From assembly GCF_004346685.1 (NCBI RefSeq), contig NZ_SMCO01000003.1, positions 124,001-188,000 of the forward strand: a stretch of 64,000 bases of DNA. The letters are read 5' to 3'. Below, one piece after another: positions 9,245 through 18,899 of this stretch; position 1 is the stretch's first letter; each line of letters starts with the position of its first letter. This DNA comes from Sulfurirhabdus autotrophica (lineage in GTDB: Bacteria > Pseudomonadota > Gammaproteobacteria > Burkholderiales > SMCO01). A program made the translations under genes and the position numbers. The notes below the pieces were generated by a model. The model saw only the letters and a list, made by a program, of their open reading frames with translations. It had not been told where the DNA came from and did not search any database.

Positions 9245-12200
9245 TGCTTAAAAAACTTCTCAAAAAAACCGGGGTATACGCAACTCGTTCCTTACTTGGC
9301 TTGCTGGTTATTCTCGCCATCCTGATCTGGTTCGCAGGTACGGAATCTGCTTTACGTTGGGGTGCGCAACAAGCCGTACACCTGAGTGAAGGAAAACTGA
9401 CGCTGAGTGCTGTGCATGGGTCTCTGTATGGACCGCTTAAAATTGAATCGCTCAGTTTTCAAAATGAAGAGAAACGTTTCGAAGTGAAAGGGGTAAACCT
9501 GAACTGGTCGCCTTCCTCACTGTTCAGCCGGCACATCCTGCTCAACCAGTTTACTTTGCAAGAACTGAAGATCATCGAGATCAAGCCAAGTGAAGAACCC
9601 ATTACGCTGCCGGAAACCTTGCGCATCCCGCTCGCTTTGTCCGCTTCTTCCATTACCATAAAGCGCATCGTAATCAAGAATAACACTTCAGAACAGGTGT
9701 TAAGCGACATCTCCCTAAGCGTAGACAAACCTGCTGACACCTATAAACTGAACCTGCGCAACATTGCTACAGAATGGGGAAAAGCACAGGGAACCGTGGC
9801 ACTGGGTGATACACAACCATTCAAAGTCACGGCCCACATCAGTCTGCTGCAGACAGCGGGAACGGCTTATCACACAGTGGCTGATGCCTCAGGCAATTTA
9901 TCGCAACTCCAGCTCAATGCAAAAGCCACTGCGCTGGGTGGCCAGGCCGTGATCGCAGCAAAGCTCACGCCATTTGAAACATTCCCGCTTGCTCAGGCGC
10001 ACATCACAGCAAACAGTATGAATCCTGCCCTGCTGCGCAAGGACCTCCCCAAGGGCGATCTCAGTGCAGACATCACCGTGGTGCGTCAAGGCGAAAAAGA
10101 TCTGAAAGGAAAAATCCAGATTCGCAATGCGTTGCCTGGCTCTTGGGATGCAGCGCGTTTGCCCGTGCGTGAACTTGTAACCCAGTTTGCTGGTGCGCTG
10201 GACCATATGAACCTGAGCGGGATTCATCTTGATTTGGCCGAAGGCGGAGCATTCAAAGGAAGTGGTCAGATCAAAGACCAGCAAATACAACTGACTCTCG
10301 CTACTACAAACTTCAATCCGAAAGGCGCGCATAGCAAGATGAAACCCATGAAACTTGCCGGCGACATCCGCCTGCAAGCTTCTGCCCATAATCAGCAGGT
10401 AGCGGCAGATTTACGTTACCAGCGTTTCCAGCTCCATCTGGATGCACAGCATCAGAATGCCGTTGTCGAACTGCGTGAAGCTTCTGTCAAGTCCGGAGCT
10501 GGCAGCCTTGCACTACATGGGACATTAGCACTGGAAGGTAACAAAGCTTTCCAGCTGGCAGGTGCCCTGGAGGGATTCAACCCGTCCGACTTCGGCGACT
10601 ATCCGGCAGCCAAGGTCAATGCGGCTTTTACCGGCACAGGTCATCTTGAAGCAGAACCCGAAGCCACGGTGGGATTTTCAATCGTTAATAGCCACTTTAG
10701 AAAACAGCCACTTTCCGGACAAGGCAATCTGCACGTTTCCACCAAACGCATCTGGGACAGTTCAGTTTTATTGAAGCTGGCAAGCAATCGGTTAGAGGCA
10801 AAAGGTGCTTTGGGTACTCCAGGAGATCGACTAAACATTCTGATAGATGCGGCTAATCTGTCCGCATTCGATCCGGAACTGCACGGCCAGATACACGCTA
10901 AGGGTGATCTGCAGGGACGCTTTGCCGCCCCATCCGGTGATTTTGATGCAACGCTTAAAGATCTGTCCTGGCGCAAAGCATTCCGCATAGCCAATCTGCA
11001 AACTGAAGGAAAATTAGAAAAGGGTATAGATGGCTCGCTTTCCCTGAAAACCACACTACAAGGCCTGACTACGCCACAACTCCAACTCGATCAAGCCAGT
11101 TTAGCGGCACAGGGAACCCTGATCAAACATACACTGCAGTTCCAGGCGAAAAATCCTGATTTTGATTTAAATAGCCAATTTTCCGGTGGTTATCAAGAGA
11201 AGTCAGGCTGGGCTGGCCAGATTTTAAGTCTGGTCAACCAGGGGCACCATAAACTTGCACTCAAATCCCCGGCGAAACTTGAAGTAGCCGAACAACACGT
11301 TTTACTTAACAACGCACACTTCGACTTTGTTGGCGCTAAGCTTATCGTACATGAGCTTGCCTATAATGCCGGCCAGATAACCAGCCGAGGGGAATTAAAA
11401 GGTCTGCCGCTCACCTACCTGCAAGGTCTGGCAAAAGAGGAAACCGATATACAGACGGATCTCACATTGGGCGGTGAATGGCAACTCGCTGTCCAAAAAA
11501 ACATTAACGGACATATCGCTTTATGGCGCGAGCGTGGCGACGTCACTTTCCCCAGCATACCACGCCCCACACTAGGTCTCAGCCGCCTCACCCTGAATGT
11601 GGATGCAGTAAATAACCAGTTACAAAGCCGCCTGGAAGCTGCCGGTGCCAACCTGGGCAGTTTTAAAGCCAATGCACAAACCATGCTCTCAGCCCGTAAC
11701 GGGTCGTGGGGTATCGCCGGCGATGCACTTGTGAACGGCAACATTGACCTGGCGATGGAATCGCTGGCGTGGATCAAACCGTTATTTGACAAAACCGGCG
11801 CACTGACTTTTGATGGCGCATTAAAATCGCAGATAAAAGTAGGTGGAACTTTTGCGCAGCCCAAGCTGACAGGCAACATCACCGGTGACCGCTTTATCGT
11901 GGCATGGCCAGACCAGGGTCTTAATTTCAAGGATGGTCGTTTTAAGGCAGAACTGCAAGATCAGGTATTACACCTTAAAGAACTCATCTTGCATGGTGGC
12001 GACGGCAATATTACCGGCCAAGGCCGGTTAGCGTTTGAAAGCGGTGCACCGGCCATGCAGTTATCACTGAAAGCAGACAAACTTTCGGTACTCTCCCGAC
12101 CCGACCGCCTGCTCATCATTAGTGGTTCCAGTGACGCATCTATTGCCGGAAAAGAAATCAAGCTGACAGCCCAATTGAAGGCTGACAGGGGCTTGATAGA

Positions 12201-12996
12201 ACTACCAAAAAACGACACGCCAACACCGAGCGATGACGTAATTGTGCTGGGCCGAACAAAAATCGTTGAGAAAAAGCCTCCGCCGTACAACCTCAGCTTC
12301 AATTTTGATATGGATATGGGCGAGAAATTCTTTATCAAAGGCAAAGGACTGGATGCGCAACTGGGTGGCGGCTTAACACTCAAAAGCACCAACAACACCC
12401 CACTTACTTCGCGCGGTAGCATACGTGTAGTAAAAGGCACCTACTCGGCATATGGACAAAATCTCAAAATCGAACGGGGCATTCTTAATTTCCAGGGACC
12501 TATCGACAACCCCGGCCTTAACATCACAGCGTTACGAAAAAACCAGCAAGTAGAAGCGGGGGTTGCCATCACCGGCACAGCACAATCCCCAACTGTAAAC
12601 CTGGTATCCAACCCCACTGTACCCGACAGTGAAAAACTCTCCTGGCTGGTATTAGGCCACGGTTTAGAAAACTCCAGCGGGTCGGAATTCAGCGCACTGC
12701 AAGCCGCAGCGGGCGCATTATTGGCGGCGGGTGATTCAGTCTCCCTGCAGCAAAAAATCGCCCATTCAGCGGGGCTGGAAGAAGTTAGCCTTAGTGGTGC
12801 AGGAGGGCTGGAAAGCACAGTTCTCACTCTTGGTAAGCGGCTATCTTCACGCGCATACCTCAGCTATGAACAAGGCCTCACCGGCGTCAGTTCAATTGTA
12901 AAAATCAACTACACGCTCACTAAACGGATATCCGTCCGGGCACAAGCGGGTACCACACCTGCGGTGGACCTTTTTTATACGTTCAGTTTTGACTGA
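9244..12996 (+). CDS. tamB: TamB-like translocation/assembly module protein (AsmA-like, DUF490)
   Basis: Large inner-membrane-anchored periplasmic protein, 1250 aa, partner of TamA. An N-terminal signal anchor (about residues 12-32) is followed by very long beta-rich AsmA/TamB repeats forming a lipid-conducting groove, and by the conserved C-terminal TamB (DUF490) domain from about residue 900. Seen there are WLVLGHGLENSSGS and, at the end, TPAVDLFYTFSFD, a typical C-terminus. It starts inside the tamA stop codon. TamB/YdbH/YhdP family members are linked to phospholipid transfer to the outer membrane; which role dominates here cannot be read from sequence. Confidence 0.93.
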   Translation: MLKKLLKKTGVYATRSLLGLLVILAILIWFAGTESALRWGAQQAVHLSEGKLTLSAVHGSLYGPLKIESLSFQNEEKRFEVKGVNLNWSPSSLFSRHILLNQFTLQELKIIEIKPSEEPITLPETLRIPLALSASSITIKRIVIKNNTSEQVLSDISLSVDKPADTYKLNLRNIATEWGKAQGTVALGDTQPFKVTAHISLLQTAGTAYHTVADASGNLSQLQLNAKATALGGQAVIAAKLTPFETFPLAQAHITANSMNPALLRKDLPKGDLSADITVVRQGEKDLKGKIQIRNALPGSWDAARLPVRELVTQFAGALDHMNLSGIHLDLAEGGAFKGSGQIKDQQIQLTLATTNFNPKGAHSKMKPMKLAGDIRLQASAHNQQVAADLRYQRFQLHLDAQHQNAVVELREASVKSGAGSLALHGTLALEGNKAFQLAGALEGFNPSDFGDYPAAKVNAAFTGTGHLEAEPEATVGFSIVNSHFRKQPLSGQGNLHVSTKRIWDSSVLLKLASNRLEAKGALGTPGDRLNILIDAANLSAFDPELHGQIHAKGDLQGRFAAPSGDFDATLKDLSWRKAFRIANLQTEGKLEKGIDGSLSLKTTLQGLTTPQLQLDQASLAAQGTLIKHTLQFQAKNPDFDLNSQFSGGYQEKSGWAGQILSLVNQGHHKLALKSPAKLEVAEQHVLLNNAHFDFVGAKLIVHELAYNAGQITSRGELKGLPLTYLQGLAKEETDIQTDLTLGGEWQLAVQKNINGHIALWRERGDVTFPSIPRPTLGLSRLTLNVDAVNNQLQSRLEAAGANLGSFKANAQTMLSARNGSWGIAGDALVNGNIDLAMESLAWIKPLFDKTGALTFDGALKSQIKVGGTFAQPKLTGNITGDRFIVAWPDQGLNFKDGRFKAELQDQVLHLKELILHGGDGNITGQGRLAFESGAPAMQLSLKADKLSVLSRPDRLLIISGSSDASIAGKEIKLTAQLKADRGLIELPKNDTPTPSDDVIVLGRTKIVEKKPPPYNLSFNFDMDMGEKFFIKGKGLDAQLGGGLTLKSTNNTPLTSRGSIRVVKGTYSAYGQNLKIERGILNFQGPIDNPGLNITALRKNQQVEAGVAITGTAQSPTVNLVSNPTVPDSEKLSWLVLGHGLENSSGSEFSALQAAAGALLAAGDSVSLQQKIAHSAGLEEVSLSGAGGLESTVLTLGKRLSSRAYLSYEQGLTGVSSIVKINYTLTKRISVRAQAGTTPAVDLFYTFSFD

Positions 12997-13002
12997 TCTC
13001 AG

Positions 13003-13034
13003 GGAAGTCCCGGCTGAATTCAGCCCGGACTTCC
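13003..13034. terminator. Hairpin after tamB
   Basis: A near-perfect 32-base palindrome with a single C:C mismatch on each side. Arms are GGAAGTCC (13003-13010) and GGACTTCC (13027-13034) around GGCTGAATTCAGCC. It lies 7 bases after the tamB stop. No T-run follows, so it is either a processing/stability hairpin or a factor-assisted terminator for the tamA-tamB operon. Confidence 0.5.
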
Positions 13035-13270
13035 TAAACTCAGCTACAAACTACAAGTAAATTTTCAAACTCAATCATTTTCTCAAAGTCTCTCAAAGCC
13101 ATAATCAGTGGTTATTACCTCGCTCACCTCAAATATAAATCCCTGTCAAAACTTGAATCATGCAGCAAATGGGCTATAGATGATGAGACGAACGAGGAAA
13201 ATGCCTGCAATCAGTCCTTCAGCGGCATTTTCAGCGCATACAATTACCCAGAAACCAATGGAGAATCATC

Positions 13271-13639
13271 ATGGCCAACCCATTCGTACACATAGAACTG
13301 CAAACAAAAGATCTTGGCAAAGCAAAAGAATTCTATTCCAAACTTTTCGACTGGCAGCTTGAAGACCTCCCCATGCCAGGAGGTGGCGCCCCTTACACCA
13401 TGATAAACGTGGGAGAAGGAACAGGGGGTGGCATGTTCACGAACCCCGAACCCAACGTTCCACCACAATGGCTGGCATATGTTGGCGTGGATGACATTGA
13501 GGCATCTACCAGGAAAGCACGCGAACTCGGTGGTACTGTCGTAAAGGATGTGATGGAAGTCGGTGAGCATGGCTGGATGAGTGTCATTGTTGACCCTGGC
13601 GGTGCTGTCTTTGCCATGTGGAAATCCAAAGAGGGCTAA
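13271..13639 (+). CDS. VOC (glyoxalase/bleomycin-resistance fold) family protein
   Basis: 122-aa vicinal-oxygen-chelate fold protein, beginning with the usual VHIELQTKDLGKAKEFYSKLFDW strand-helix pattern and ending with the DPGGAVFAMWK strand. This subgroup resembles the CFP32/lactoylglutathione-lyase-like proteins that carry the GWMSVIVDPGGA segment. It is a single domain, so it probably dimerises. ATG at 13271 has GGAGAA just upstream. The substrate cannot be deduced. It stands alone between tamB and a convergent gene. Confidence 0.87.
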   Translation: MANPFVHIELQTKDLGKAKEFYSKLFDWQLEDLPMPGGGAPYTMINVGEGTGGGMFTNPEPNVPPQWLAYVGVDDIEASTRKARELGGTVVKDVMEVGEHGWMSVIVDPGGAVFAMWKSKEG

Positions 13640-13693
13640 ACAGCAGTGAACTTATAAAACGGCCCGACATGCTGCGCACTTATAAGACGCGCG

Positions 13694-14425
13694 TCAGTAT
13701 TTCTGCTCTATCGTTTTCATGGATAGCCCATAATGATAACGAATTTGTTCATCACAATATCGATGATCACTGGCAACCGGGCAGCTTACCCGCGCAAGGC
13801 AGGTGGTTTTACATTTTGATGCAGGCTGTTTTCGGTAATCAACGCACTTCTGGAAGTTTAAAACGCCATCAGCCAATGCAGAAGCCGGACAGTGATCTAT
13901 ACACACTTTATGCTGACAACTGTTGCAGGGCGACACTCCCTGCAGCGGAGAGGTCGGCTTGAAATTCGTATCCGCCAGCACCACCGCCCGATAAGCAAAC
14001 CAGGTACCCCAAGCAGCATTAATCCCCACCTTCAATGGCGATGAATGATGCCAGCCCGCCAATTTACCCAGTGACTGCAACCCGATCAGACGAATTCCCG
14101 GATAAATTAACGCGTAACCACAATCGGGAAAATCACGGGAAAAATAGTCTGCTATTGTTCTGACAGTAAAATCATCAACAGGATTTTCTGATTGAATACC
14201 GGATGCTTGCAGAGAGGCCCACATAGCCTTGCCCCCATGTCCCAACAAAATGAGCTGACGGTATTTATCAGACACTTTTTCCGGCTCATCAAGCTGAATC
14301 AGCATTTCCGGAGGAAGCTGATCCAGATTAAAAATAGCCTGCAGATTTAATCCGGCTTGATTGAAAATCGCCGGGTGGAAAGGTTGATGTTGATGCAACG
14401 TGTACTCCAGAAAAGCAAATGACAA
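13694..14425 (-). CDS. QueG-related double-[4Fe-4S] protein, truncated relative to epoxyqueuosine reductase
   Basis: 243 aa with a TTG start (no in-frame ATG gives the full N-terminus, and the ribosome binding site is weak). The C-terminal third has a double-cluster ferredoxin-like region: CNSCQHKVCIDHCPASAL, then cysteines at CVDYRK, CKTTC, SCPV and YCDEQ. Upstream, KVGINAAWGTWFAYRAVVLAD sits where QueG has its conserved WIGKN-type segment, but that sequence is not kept, and there is no HEAT-like C-terminus. It is probably a paralogue in the QueG / corrinoid reductive-dehalogenase-like superfamily with a different substrate. Function unknown. Confidence 0.65.
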   Translation of the reverse strand: MSFAFLEYTLHQHQPFHPAIFNQAGLNLQAIFNLDQLPPEMLIQLDEPEKVSDKYRQLILLGHGGKAMWASLQASGIQSENPVDDFTVRTIADYFSRDFPDCGYALIYPGIRLIGLQSLGKLAGWHHSSPLKVGINAAWGTWFAYRAVVLADTNFKPTSPLQGVSPCNSCQHKVCIDHCPASALADGVLNFQKCVDYRKQPASKCKTTCLARVSCPVASDHRYCDEQIRYHYGLSMKTIEQKY

Positions 14426-14987
14426 TCAGGGCCAACGGCACAAGCATTGAAGCATGCATATATTTTGTGCCGATTTAAGGGTTCGATGCGCAATACTAAA
14501 AACCGAAAGGGGAAATAACACCGTTCAAGAGATCCAAAACGGACACGAACTCAATTGTAATGCGAAATGAACACGCTTGTACCCACCCTCTAAAATTTGT
14601 CGAAAATATTTACAACAATTTTACTTCCACAACCTGTTTAAAACAGTTTTTGATTATATAAAAACATTGCAATAAAATTAAAAACAATTATTAAAACAAT
14701 TTGTTAATGAAATATTTGGTTGCCAAACACAGAACCGCCCCAATCAAGACAACGTCATTTATCAAGTTGCCGTGTCGGAAAATTTTACTTTAAATCCCAT
14801 AGTAAATTATTACCATCTAAATATCACACATATATACCAATGAAATTGCGATTTGATGACATATAAATTAAAATGGCATGAATATTGCTTACATTAACCA
14901 AAATTCCTATGTTGCATTTCGATAAAATGATAAAAGGAAATGCCATACAGGAAATAAAACATTCAATTATACCAATAGGAAGAGACC
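14426..14987. other. AT-rich gene-free stretch upstream of the first PEP-CTERM gene
   Basis: About 560 bases, clearly AT-rich around 14590-14880, with no credible gene. The right part holds a sigma-54 promoter (listed separately) and about 90 bases of 5' leader. The left part presumably carries enhancer sites for a sigma-54 activator. A TCGGAAAATTTTA segment near 14775 has a similar TCGGAAATAT counterpart in front of the second PEP-CTERM gene. Confidence 0.5.
14874..14889 (+). promoter_or_regulatory. Sigma-54 promoter of PEP-CTERM gene 1
   Basis: TGGCATGAATATTGCT fits the -24/-12 consensus, with GG (14875-14876) and GC (14887-14888) separated by exactly 10 bases. The predicted transcription start near 14900 leaves a leader of about 88 bases before the ATG at 14988. 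The same element recurs before the second PEP-CTERM gene at nearly the same distance. Confidence 0.75.
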
Positions 14988-15839
14988 ATGAAGATGAACG
15001 CCCCTCGTTTCAGACTCACCTTTGCAGCTACTGCACTCATCGCAATAGGTGCCCTTACCACTCCTGCAGCCATGGCGGCTAACGCTTGGGCAAAACTGGA
15101 GTCGATTAAAATAACCGCCGTACCTACCCCGTTTGACTTGAATGCTTCCATTACATGGACCAGCAGCACCATGTCTGCTAATTCCAATGCAGTGACCGGC
15201 AGCTTGTATGAGTCAGACAATCACTCCAGCAGCGGTAATTATGGCTGGAATTTTGTCAAGAATAATGAAGCCGCAACTTCAGGTTCAAATGCGCAATCCT
15301 CGCTCACCCCTTTAGCCGGCACCCTGAACATGTTGAGTAAAGCTGAGGCAATAGTGACACCGTCAGACATTTACTGGAGCGAGAACACGGGGCTTAGCAA
15401 AGAAAGCATTTTCAAAACATTCACAACTACGGGTCCTATGACCATTTACATTACTGCAAAATACTCACTTTTCGCTGATGCAGGCACCGGTGAAACCAAC
15501 GGCACAGCCTTTGCGAATGCTTCGATCAATGCAAATTTTAGCGGCGATAGCAGCAACGCTTCATCAAGTGCATCAAAAAATGTAAATGCCGCTGCAAATA
15601 AGGATTTGGGATGGGAAATATTTACAGTACCACAGTCAAAGTCTGGCACCTTCCAAACAGGTTTAGTTGTCAGTGAAGCGGGCACGGGTCAAATCAGCTG
15701 GCTTACAGAATCCAGTGCAAACCAACGGCAACTCTTTACCGCTGGGCCTGCACAAGCTGTACCCCTACCTGCAGCAGCGTGGCTATTAGGTTCCGGGCTA
15801 ATCGGATTGGTTGGAATCGCCAGACGTAAAGCAGCATAA
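14988..15839 (+). CDS. VPLPA/PEP-CTERM sorting-signal protein 1
   Basis: 283-aa exported protein. It has an N-terminal signal peptide (basic start, hydrophobic core, cleavage near AMAA), a Ser/Asn/Thr-rich middle, and a C-terminal sorting tag VPLPAAAWLLGSGLIGLVG followed by ARRKAA. That layout of motif, transmembrane helix and basic end is recognised by exosortase (EpsH/XrtA) systems tied to exopolysaccharide. The strong GGAAGAG ribosome binding site is 5-7 bases from the ATG. No exosortase gene lies in the window. The middle part resembles no domain I know. Expression is probably sigma-54 dependent, as known for the PrsK/PrsR regulon in relatives. Confidence 0.85.
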   Translation: MKMNAPRFRLTFAATALIAIGALTTPAAMAANAWAKLESIKITAVPTPFDLNASITWTSSTMSANSNAVTGSLYESDNHSSSGNYGWNFVKNNEAATSGSNAQSSLTPLAGTLNMLSKAEAIVTPSDIYWSENTGLSKESIFKTFTTTGPMTIYITAKYSLFADAGTGETNGTAFANASINANFSGDSSNASSSASKNVNAAANKDLGWEIFTVPQSKSGTFQTGLVVSEAGTGQISWLTESSANQRQLFTAGPAQAVPLPAAAWLLGSGLIGLVGIARRKAA

Positions 15840-15873
15840 TTTCTCTGCGCGTTCAATGCGCTGGTAAAAAATG

Positions 15874-15902
15874 GTGGCTATGGATTGAACACCCATAGCC
15901 AC
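15874..15902 (-). terminator. Intrinsic terminator between convergent genes
   Basis: A 10-bp perfect stem, GTGGCTATGG (15874-15883) with CCATAGCCAC (15893-15902). Read on the minus strand it is followed at once by CATTTTTT, so it is a good terminator for the DUF1993 gene. It may also stop transcripts of PEP-CTERM gene 1 on the plus strand. Confidence 0.7.
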
Positions 15903-15972
15903 AACGTATTTTACAGACACAAACTATTCAGGCAAAAGCACCTGGCAGCGGCACTAAGGCCTCTCGGCATAG

Positions 15973-16476
15973 TTACCGACCTATATAATCTTTTTTCCCC
16001 AACTCTACTCCATTGTGACGGAGAATGTCGTAAGCCGTAGTGATATGAAAGTAAAAGTTGGGTATCACACGATTCAGCAGAAATGCTTGTCCAAGATAAG
16101 TGTTACTTGTCTCTCCACGTTTGAGGACAATCTCTCTTTCCTCAGAACCATCAATTTGTTCCGGCTTGAAGGTTTCAACATAGGCGATGGTCTTTTTTAC
16201 CCGCTCGATCAATTCAGGAAAAGTCTTCTCATTGTTTTCAACCTCAGGGGGCTCCACACCTGCTAGCCGTGCCGTTCCATTCTTGGCTGCATCCACAGCC
16301 ACCTGAATTTGCTTGGCGAAGGCAAACATATCAGGGTACAACCGAAAATTGATCAATACCGCAGGGTCAATTTTTTTAGCTTCTGCATGAGCAGCCGCCT
16401 TTTCAAGAACCCCTACGAGATTGTTGAGCATGCGAATAAAAACGGGTACTGAAGATTGGTACATTGAAATAGACAT
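15973..16476 (-). CDS. DUF1993 family protein
   Basis: 167 aa from the ATG at 16476, which has GGAG 10 bases upstream; an earlier in-frame ATG at 16506 lacks a site. The protein begins MSISMYQSSVPVFIRMLNNL and contains RLYPDMFAFAKQIQVAVDAAK and FYFHITTAYDILRHNGV. These are the conserved segments of DUF1993, an all-helical family thought to share the DinB-like four-helix bundle. Its biochemical role is not known. It is a single-gene unit ending in a good terminator. Confidence 0.85.
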   Translation of the reverse strand: MSISMYQSSVPVFIRMLNNLVGVLEKAAAHAEAKKIDPAVLINFRLYPDMFAFAKQIQVAVDAAKNGTARLAGVEPPEVENNEKTFPELIERVKKTIAYVETFKPEQIDGSEEREIVLKRGETSNTYLGQAFLLNRVIPNFYFHITTAYDILRHNGVELGKKDYIGR

Positions 16477-16616
16477 ATCGGGTGCTCCAGTTAATAAAAC
16501 AAACAATATCAGATGATTATAGCCGCATCAAAAAACTTTCATACCCATGTTGAAGATAGAAGCGCTCCAGAGAAAGCTATTCAGTATGAATAATCAGGGT
16601 ATAAAGAAACCCCTCT

Positions 16617-17603
16617 TTACCAGCGCAATTTACGCCAGCCAGCTTGTTGTACGGGATTTAAAAACGTCCAGGCAACCAGACGGCTTTGCTTTTGGCCTTG
16701 GCTCATGGCAATGGTTTTGTGTTCGTGCACATTCACCAGCTTCAACGCCTCGTAAATACCGGGTAGCGTGGCAGATTTTGACACCAGCGTGCTAAACCAG
16801 AAACAGCGGGTGGGAATCTGTGCGCTTTCAGTGATCATACGCTTGATAAAAGCTTGCTCACCCCCTTCACACCAAAGTTCAGCATCCTGCCCTCCAAAAT
16901 TCAAAGCAGAATGAGCTTCATCCCTGGCATCCTGCTTTCCCAGATTCTGCCACTTGCGCTGCGCTCCTTCACTGGCCTCGGCAAGAGAAGCATGAAACGG
17001 CGGATTGCACATTGTCAGATCAAACCATTCATTGTCCCGCACTACACCTTTAAAAATCGCCGCTGGGGATGGCTGCAAGCGGAGCGTTATGTGTTTTGCC
17101 AGCTTTGGATTGGCATCCAGAATAGTCTGCGCATTGGCCAGAGAAGCCGCATTGATATCGGTTGCAACAAAGTCCCAGCCATATTCACTGTACCCGATCA
17201 AAGGGTAAATACAATTTGCGCCAGTGCCAATATCCAGCACCTGCATCATTTTGGATTTCGGGATAACGCCATTATTACTGCCCGCTAATAAATCAGCCAG
17301 ATAATGGACATAATCAGCCCGTCCCGGAACCGGCGGGCAAAGATTTTGTGAGGGAATATCCCAACCTTGAATACCGTAATTGTCATTTAGCAGAGCGCGG
17401 TTCAGCGCTTTGACGGCTGCCGAATCTGCAAAATCGATGCTTTGTTCGCCATAGGCATTCACGTTGACGAAATTGCCCAGTGCAGCCTCAGCTTGTATCA
17501 GACGAGGGAAATCATATCGTCCCTGGTGACGATTGCGAGGGTGGAATTTACCGGCCTGCGTTGGCGCAACGGCCGATTGATGTTTTGGGGTTTTTATTCG
17601 CAT
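16617..17603 (-). CDS. rlmF: 23S rRNA (adenine(1618)-N6)-methyltransferase RlmF
   Basis: SAM-dependent methyltransferase that modifies A1618 of 23S rRNA. Seen in the 328 aa: the N-terminal HPRNRHQGRYDFPRLI segment characteristic of RlmF, the SAM-binding loop LDIGTGANCIYPLIG, the catalytic motif NPPF (within MCNPPFHASLAEA) typical of N6-adenine methyltransferases, and the conserved WFSTLVSKSATLP near the C-terminus. Length is close to the E. coli protein. It stands as a single gene. Confidence 0.93.
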   Translation of the reverse strand: MRIKTPKHQSAVAPTQAGKFHPRNRHQGRYDFPRLIQAEAALGNFVNVNAYGEQSIDFADSAAVKALNRALLNDNYGIQGWDIPSQNLCPPVPGRADYVHYLADLLAGSNNGVIPKSKMMQVLDIGTGANCIYPLIGYSEYGWDFVATDINAASLANAQTILDANPKLAKHITLRLQPSPAAIFKGVVRDNEWFDLTMCNPPFHASLAEASEGAQRKWQNLGKQDARDEAHSALNFGGQDAELWCEGGEQAFIKRMITESAQIPTRCFWFSTLVSKSATLPGIYEALKLVNVHEHKTIAMSQGQKQSRLVAWTFLNPVQQAGWRKLRW

Positions 17604-17721
17604 AAAGCTAAGTTATTAAGAGCAGATCGATATGTGCCAATACTGATTAATCGCCATATTAACACTTGAACCATGTAGCAACCCGGCTGCTAGCGTTTTC
17701 TGCCAAATCCAGGATATACTC

Positions 17722-18276
17722 ATGTCATTACCTGTTAATCATTATAAAAAAATGAAACTCTCTGATATCGCCATTTTAGCAACCATCAGCCTGATTGCAG
17801 TAACCGTATTCGGCAAACCAACCGTAACAAAAGATCCGATAAATACCAAACAGATATTACTGGATTCGATCGGCAACAAAAAATGGGCATGCCTCTATGG
17901 CAAACCCGGTTCAGATGCCGGCAAAAACATTCAACTTGCAGATCCCCACGCCTTTGTAGAGATTCATGATGTAGATGCTGTAACGCTAAAAATTGACATT
18001 ACCACGGGAGATGGCGAGTTAACATCAAGCTTTTATGGGGAAATCAGCGAAACAGAATCACCCGTAAAAGTTGAAGTAAAAAGGCATAATGTGACTGAAA
18101 ATATAGTACAAAATACCGATCCTTCTTCATCTTCTGCCTCACCCCACAATTCTGTTTACCGGGTAGCACCCGTGGCGCGCCAATGGTTTATACAAACAAA
18201 CGGTAACCAGTCTTTTCAACTCACCATTAACAAGTCATTTACACCATCTGGCACTTTGACTTGCCAGGATGTATGA
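17722..18276 (+). CDS. Unknown exported or membrane-anchored protein (184 aa)
   Basis: I do not recognise the family. Residues about 12-32 (after MKLSDI) form a hydrophobic helix that could be a signal peptide or anchor. The remainder is a polar, probably beta-rich domain with two cysteines, one in KKWACLYGKPG and one in the C-terminal GTLTCQDV, which could form a disulphide. A Ser/Pro-rich linker (SSSSASPHNSV) lies near residue 140. The ATG at 17722 has AGGA 8 bases upstream; a second ATG at 17752 is possible. No operon partner is evident. Confidence 0.6.
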   Translation: MSLPVNHYKKMKLSDIAILATISLIAVTVFGKPTVTKDPINTKQILLDSIGNKKWACLYGKPGSDAGKNIQLADPHAFVEIHDVDAVTLKIDITTGDGELTSSFYGEISETESPVKVEVKRHNVTENIVQNTDPSSSSASPHNSVYRVAPVARQWFIQTNGNQSFQLTINKSFTPSGTLTCQDV

Positions 18277-18450
18277 TTTTACAGATGTCCCGTTTAAGGA
18301 AAACTTTAATGCTCGAAATGAGCGTAAAGCCCGGCATCAAAATATCTATCCACCCCAAATGCATCGAAAAAAACGATCTTGGTGTGCTACCTCACTTTAA
18401 TAAAGCACTAAACGTCCTTATACCTTTCGCTATTATTCAAGGAGCAATCC

Positions 18451-18723
18451 ATGCAAATAATCACCGCAAACGAGGCACTGAAGTTGAGCGAACATGCGCA
18501 AATCTGGATCGAAGCGCATATGATGTGGTTCATGAAACATGTGATGGATGTGGTTGCTCACGAGGCATCCGTCGGTAAGCGTGCCGCCAGATTTGAAAAC
18601 ATCAGGATTGGTTCTGATTTTGAAATCAGCGCATGGAAAGACGAGATGACCAGACTGGGGTACTCAGTTACCTTATTAGGTGAGGGAAAGCTGGGTACAG
18701 ATTCATTTGAGGTGAGCTGGTAA
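18451..18723 (+). CDS. Unknown small protein (90 aa)
   Basis: Not recognised. The ATG follows AAGGAG at good spacing. This supports it over a longer overlapping frame starting at 18261. The protein is mixed helical and rich in His/Met near the N-terminus (HAQIWIEAHMMWFMKHVMDVVAH), with a hydrophilic C-terminal half ending FEVSW. It has no signal peptide. It could be a small stress or phage-derived protein; nothing in its surroundings says which. Confidence 0.55.
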   Translation: MQIITANEALKLSEHAQIWIEAHMMWFMKHVMDVVAHEASVGKRAARFENIRIGSDFEISAWKDEMTRLGYSVTLLGEGKLGTDSFEVSW

Positions 18724-18899
18724 AAATTACCGACGCAATGCTCCTCGTTTATTCTGACCTGGGTCAACTATTCGAACTGACATGTATTTTTTCAACCTAT
18801 CGGAAATATCTAGACCTTAATGTCGATTTATTTTACACTTTTGTATACTTTTAACACCCTGAAATTATTAACTTGCTGTATATAAATGCTATTTTAAAA

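Noticed and set aside
13012-13025. GGCTGAATTCAGCC palindrome containing an EcoRI site, considered as a restriction or recombination target.
   Set aside because: It is simply the centre of the hairpin after tamB.
13180-13362. 60-aa frame overlapping the VOC gene.
   Set aside because: Different frame of the VOC gene start, no site upstream, Arg/His/Gln-rich composition.
18261-18578. 105-aa plus-strand frame overlapping the gene at 18451.
   Set aside because: It has no ribosome binding site and unnatural composition; the 18451 frame has AAGGAG at correct spacing.
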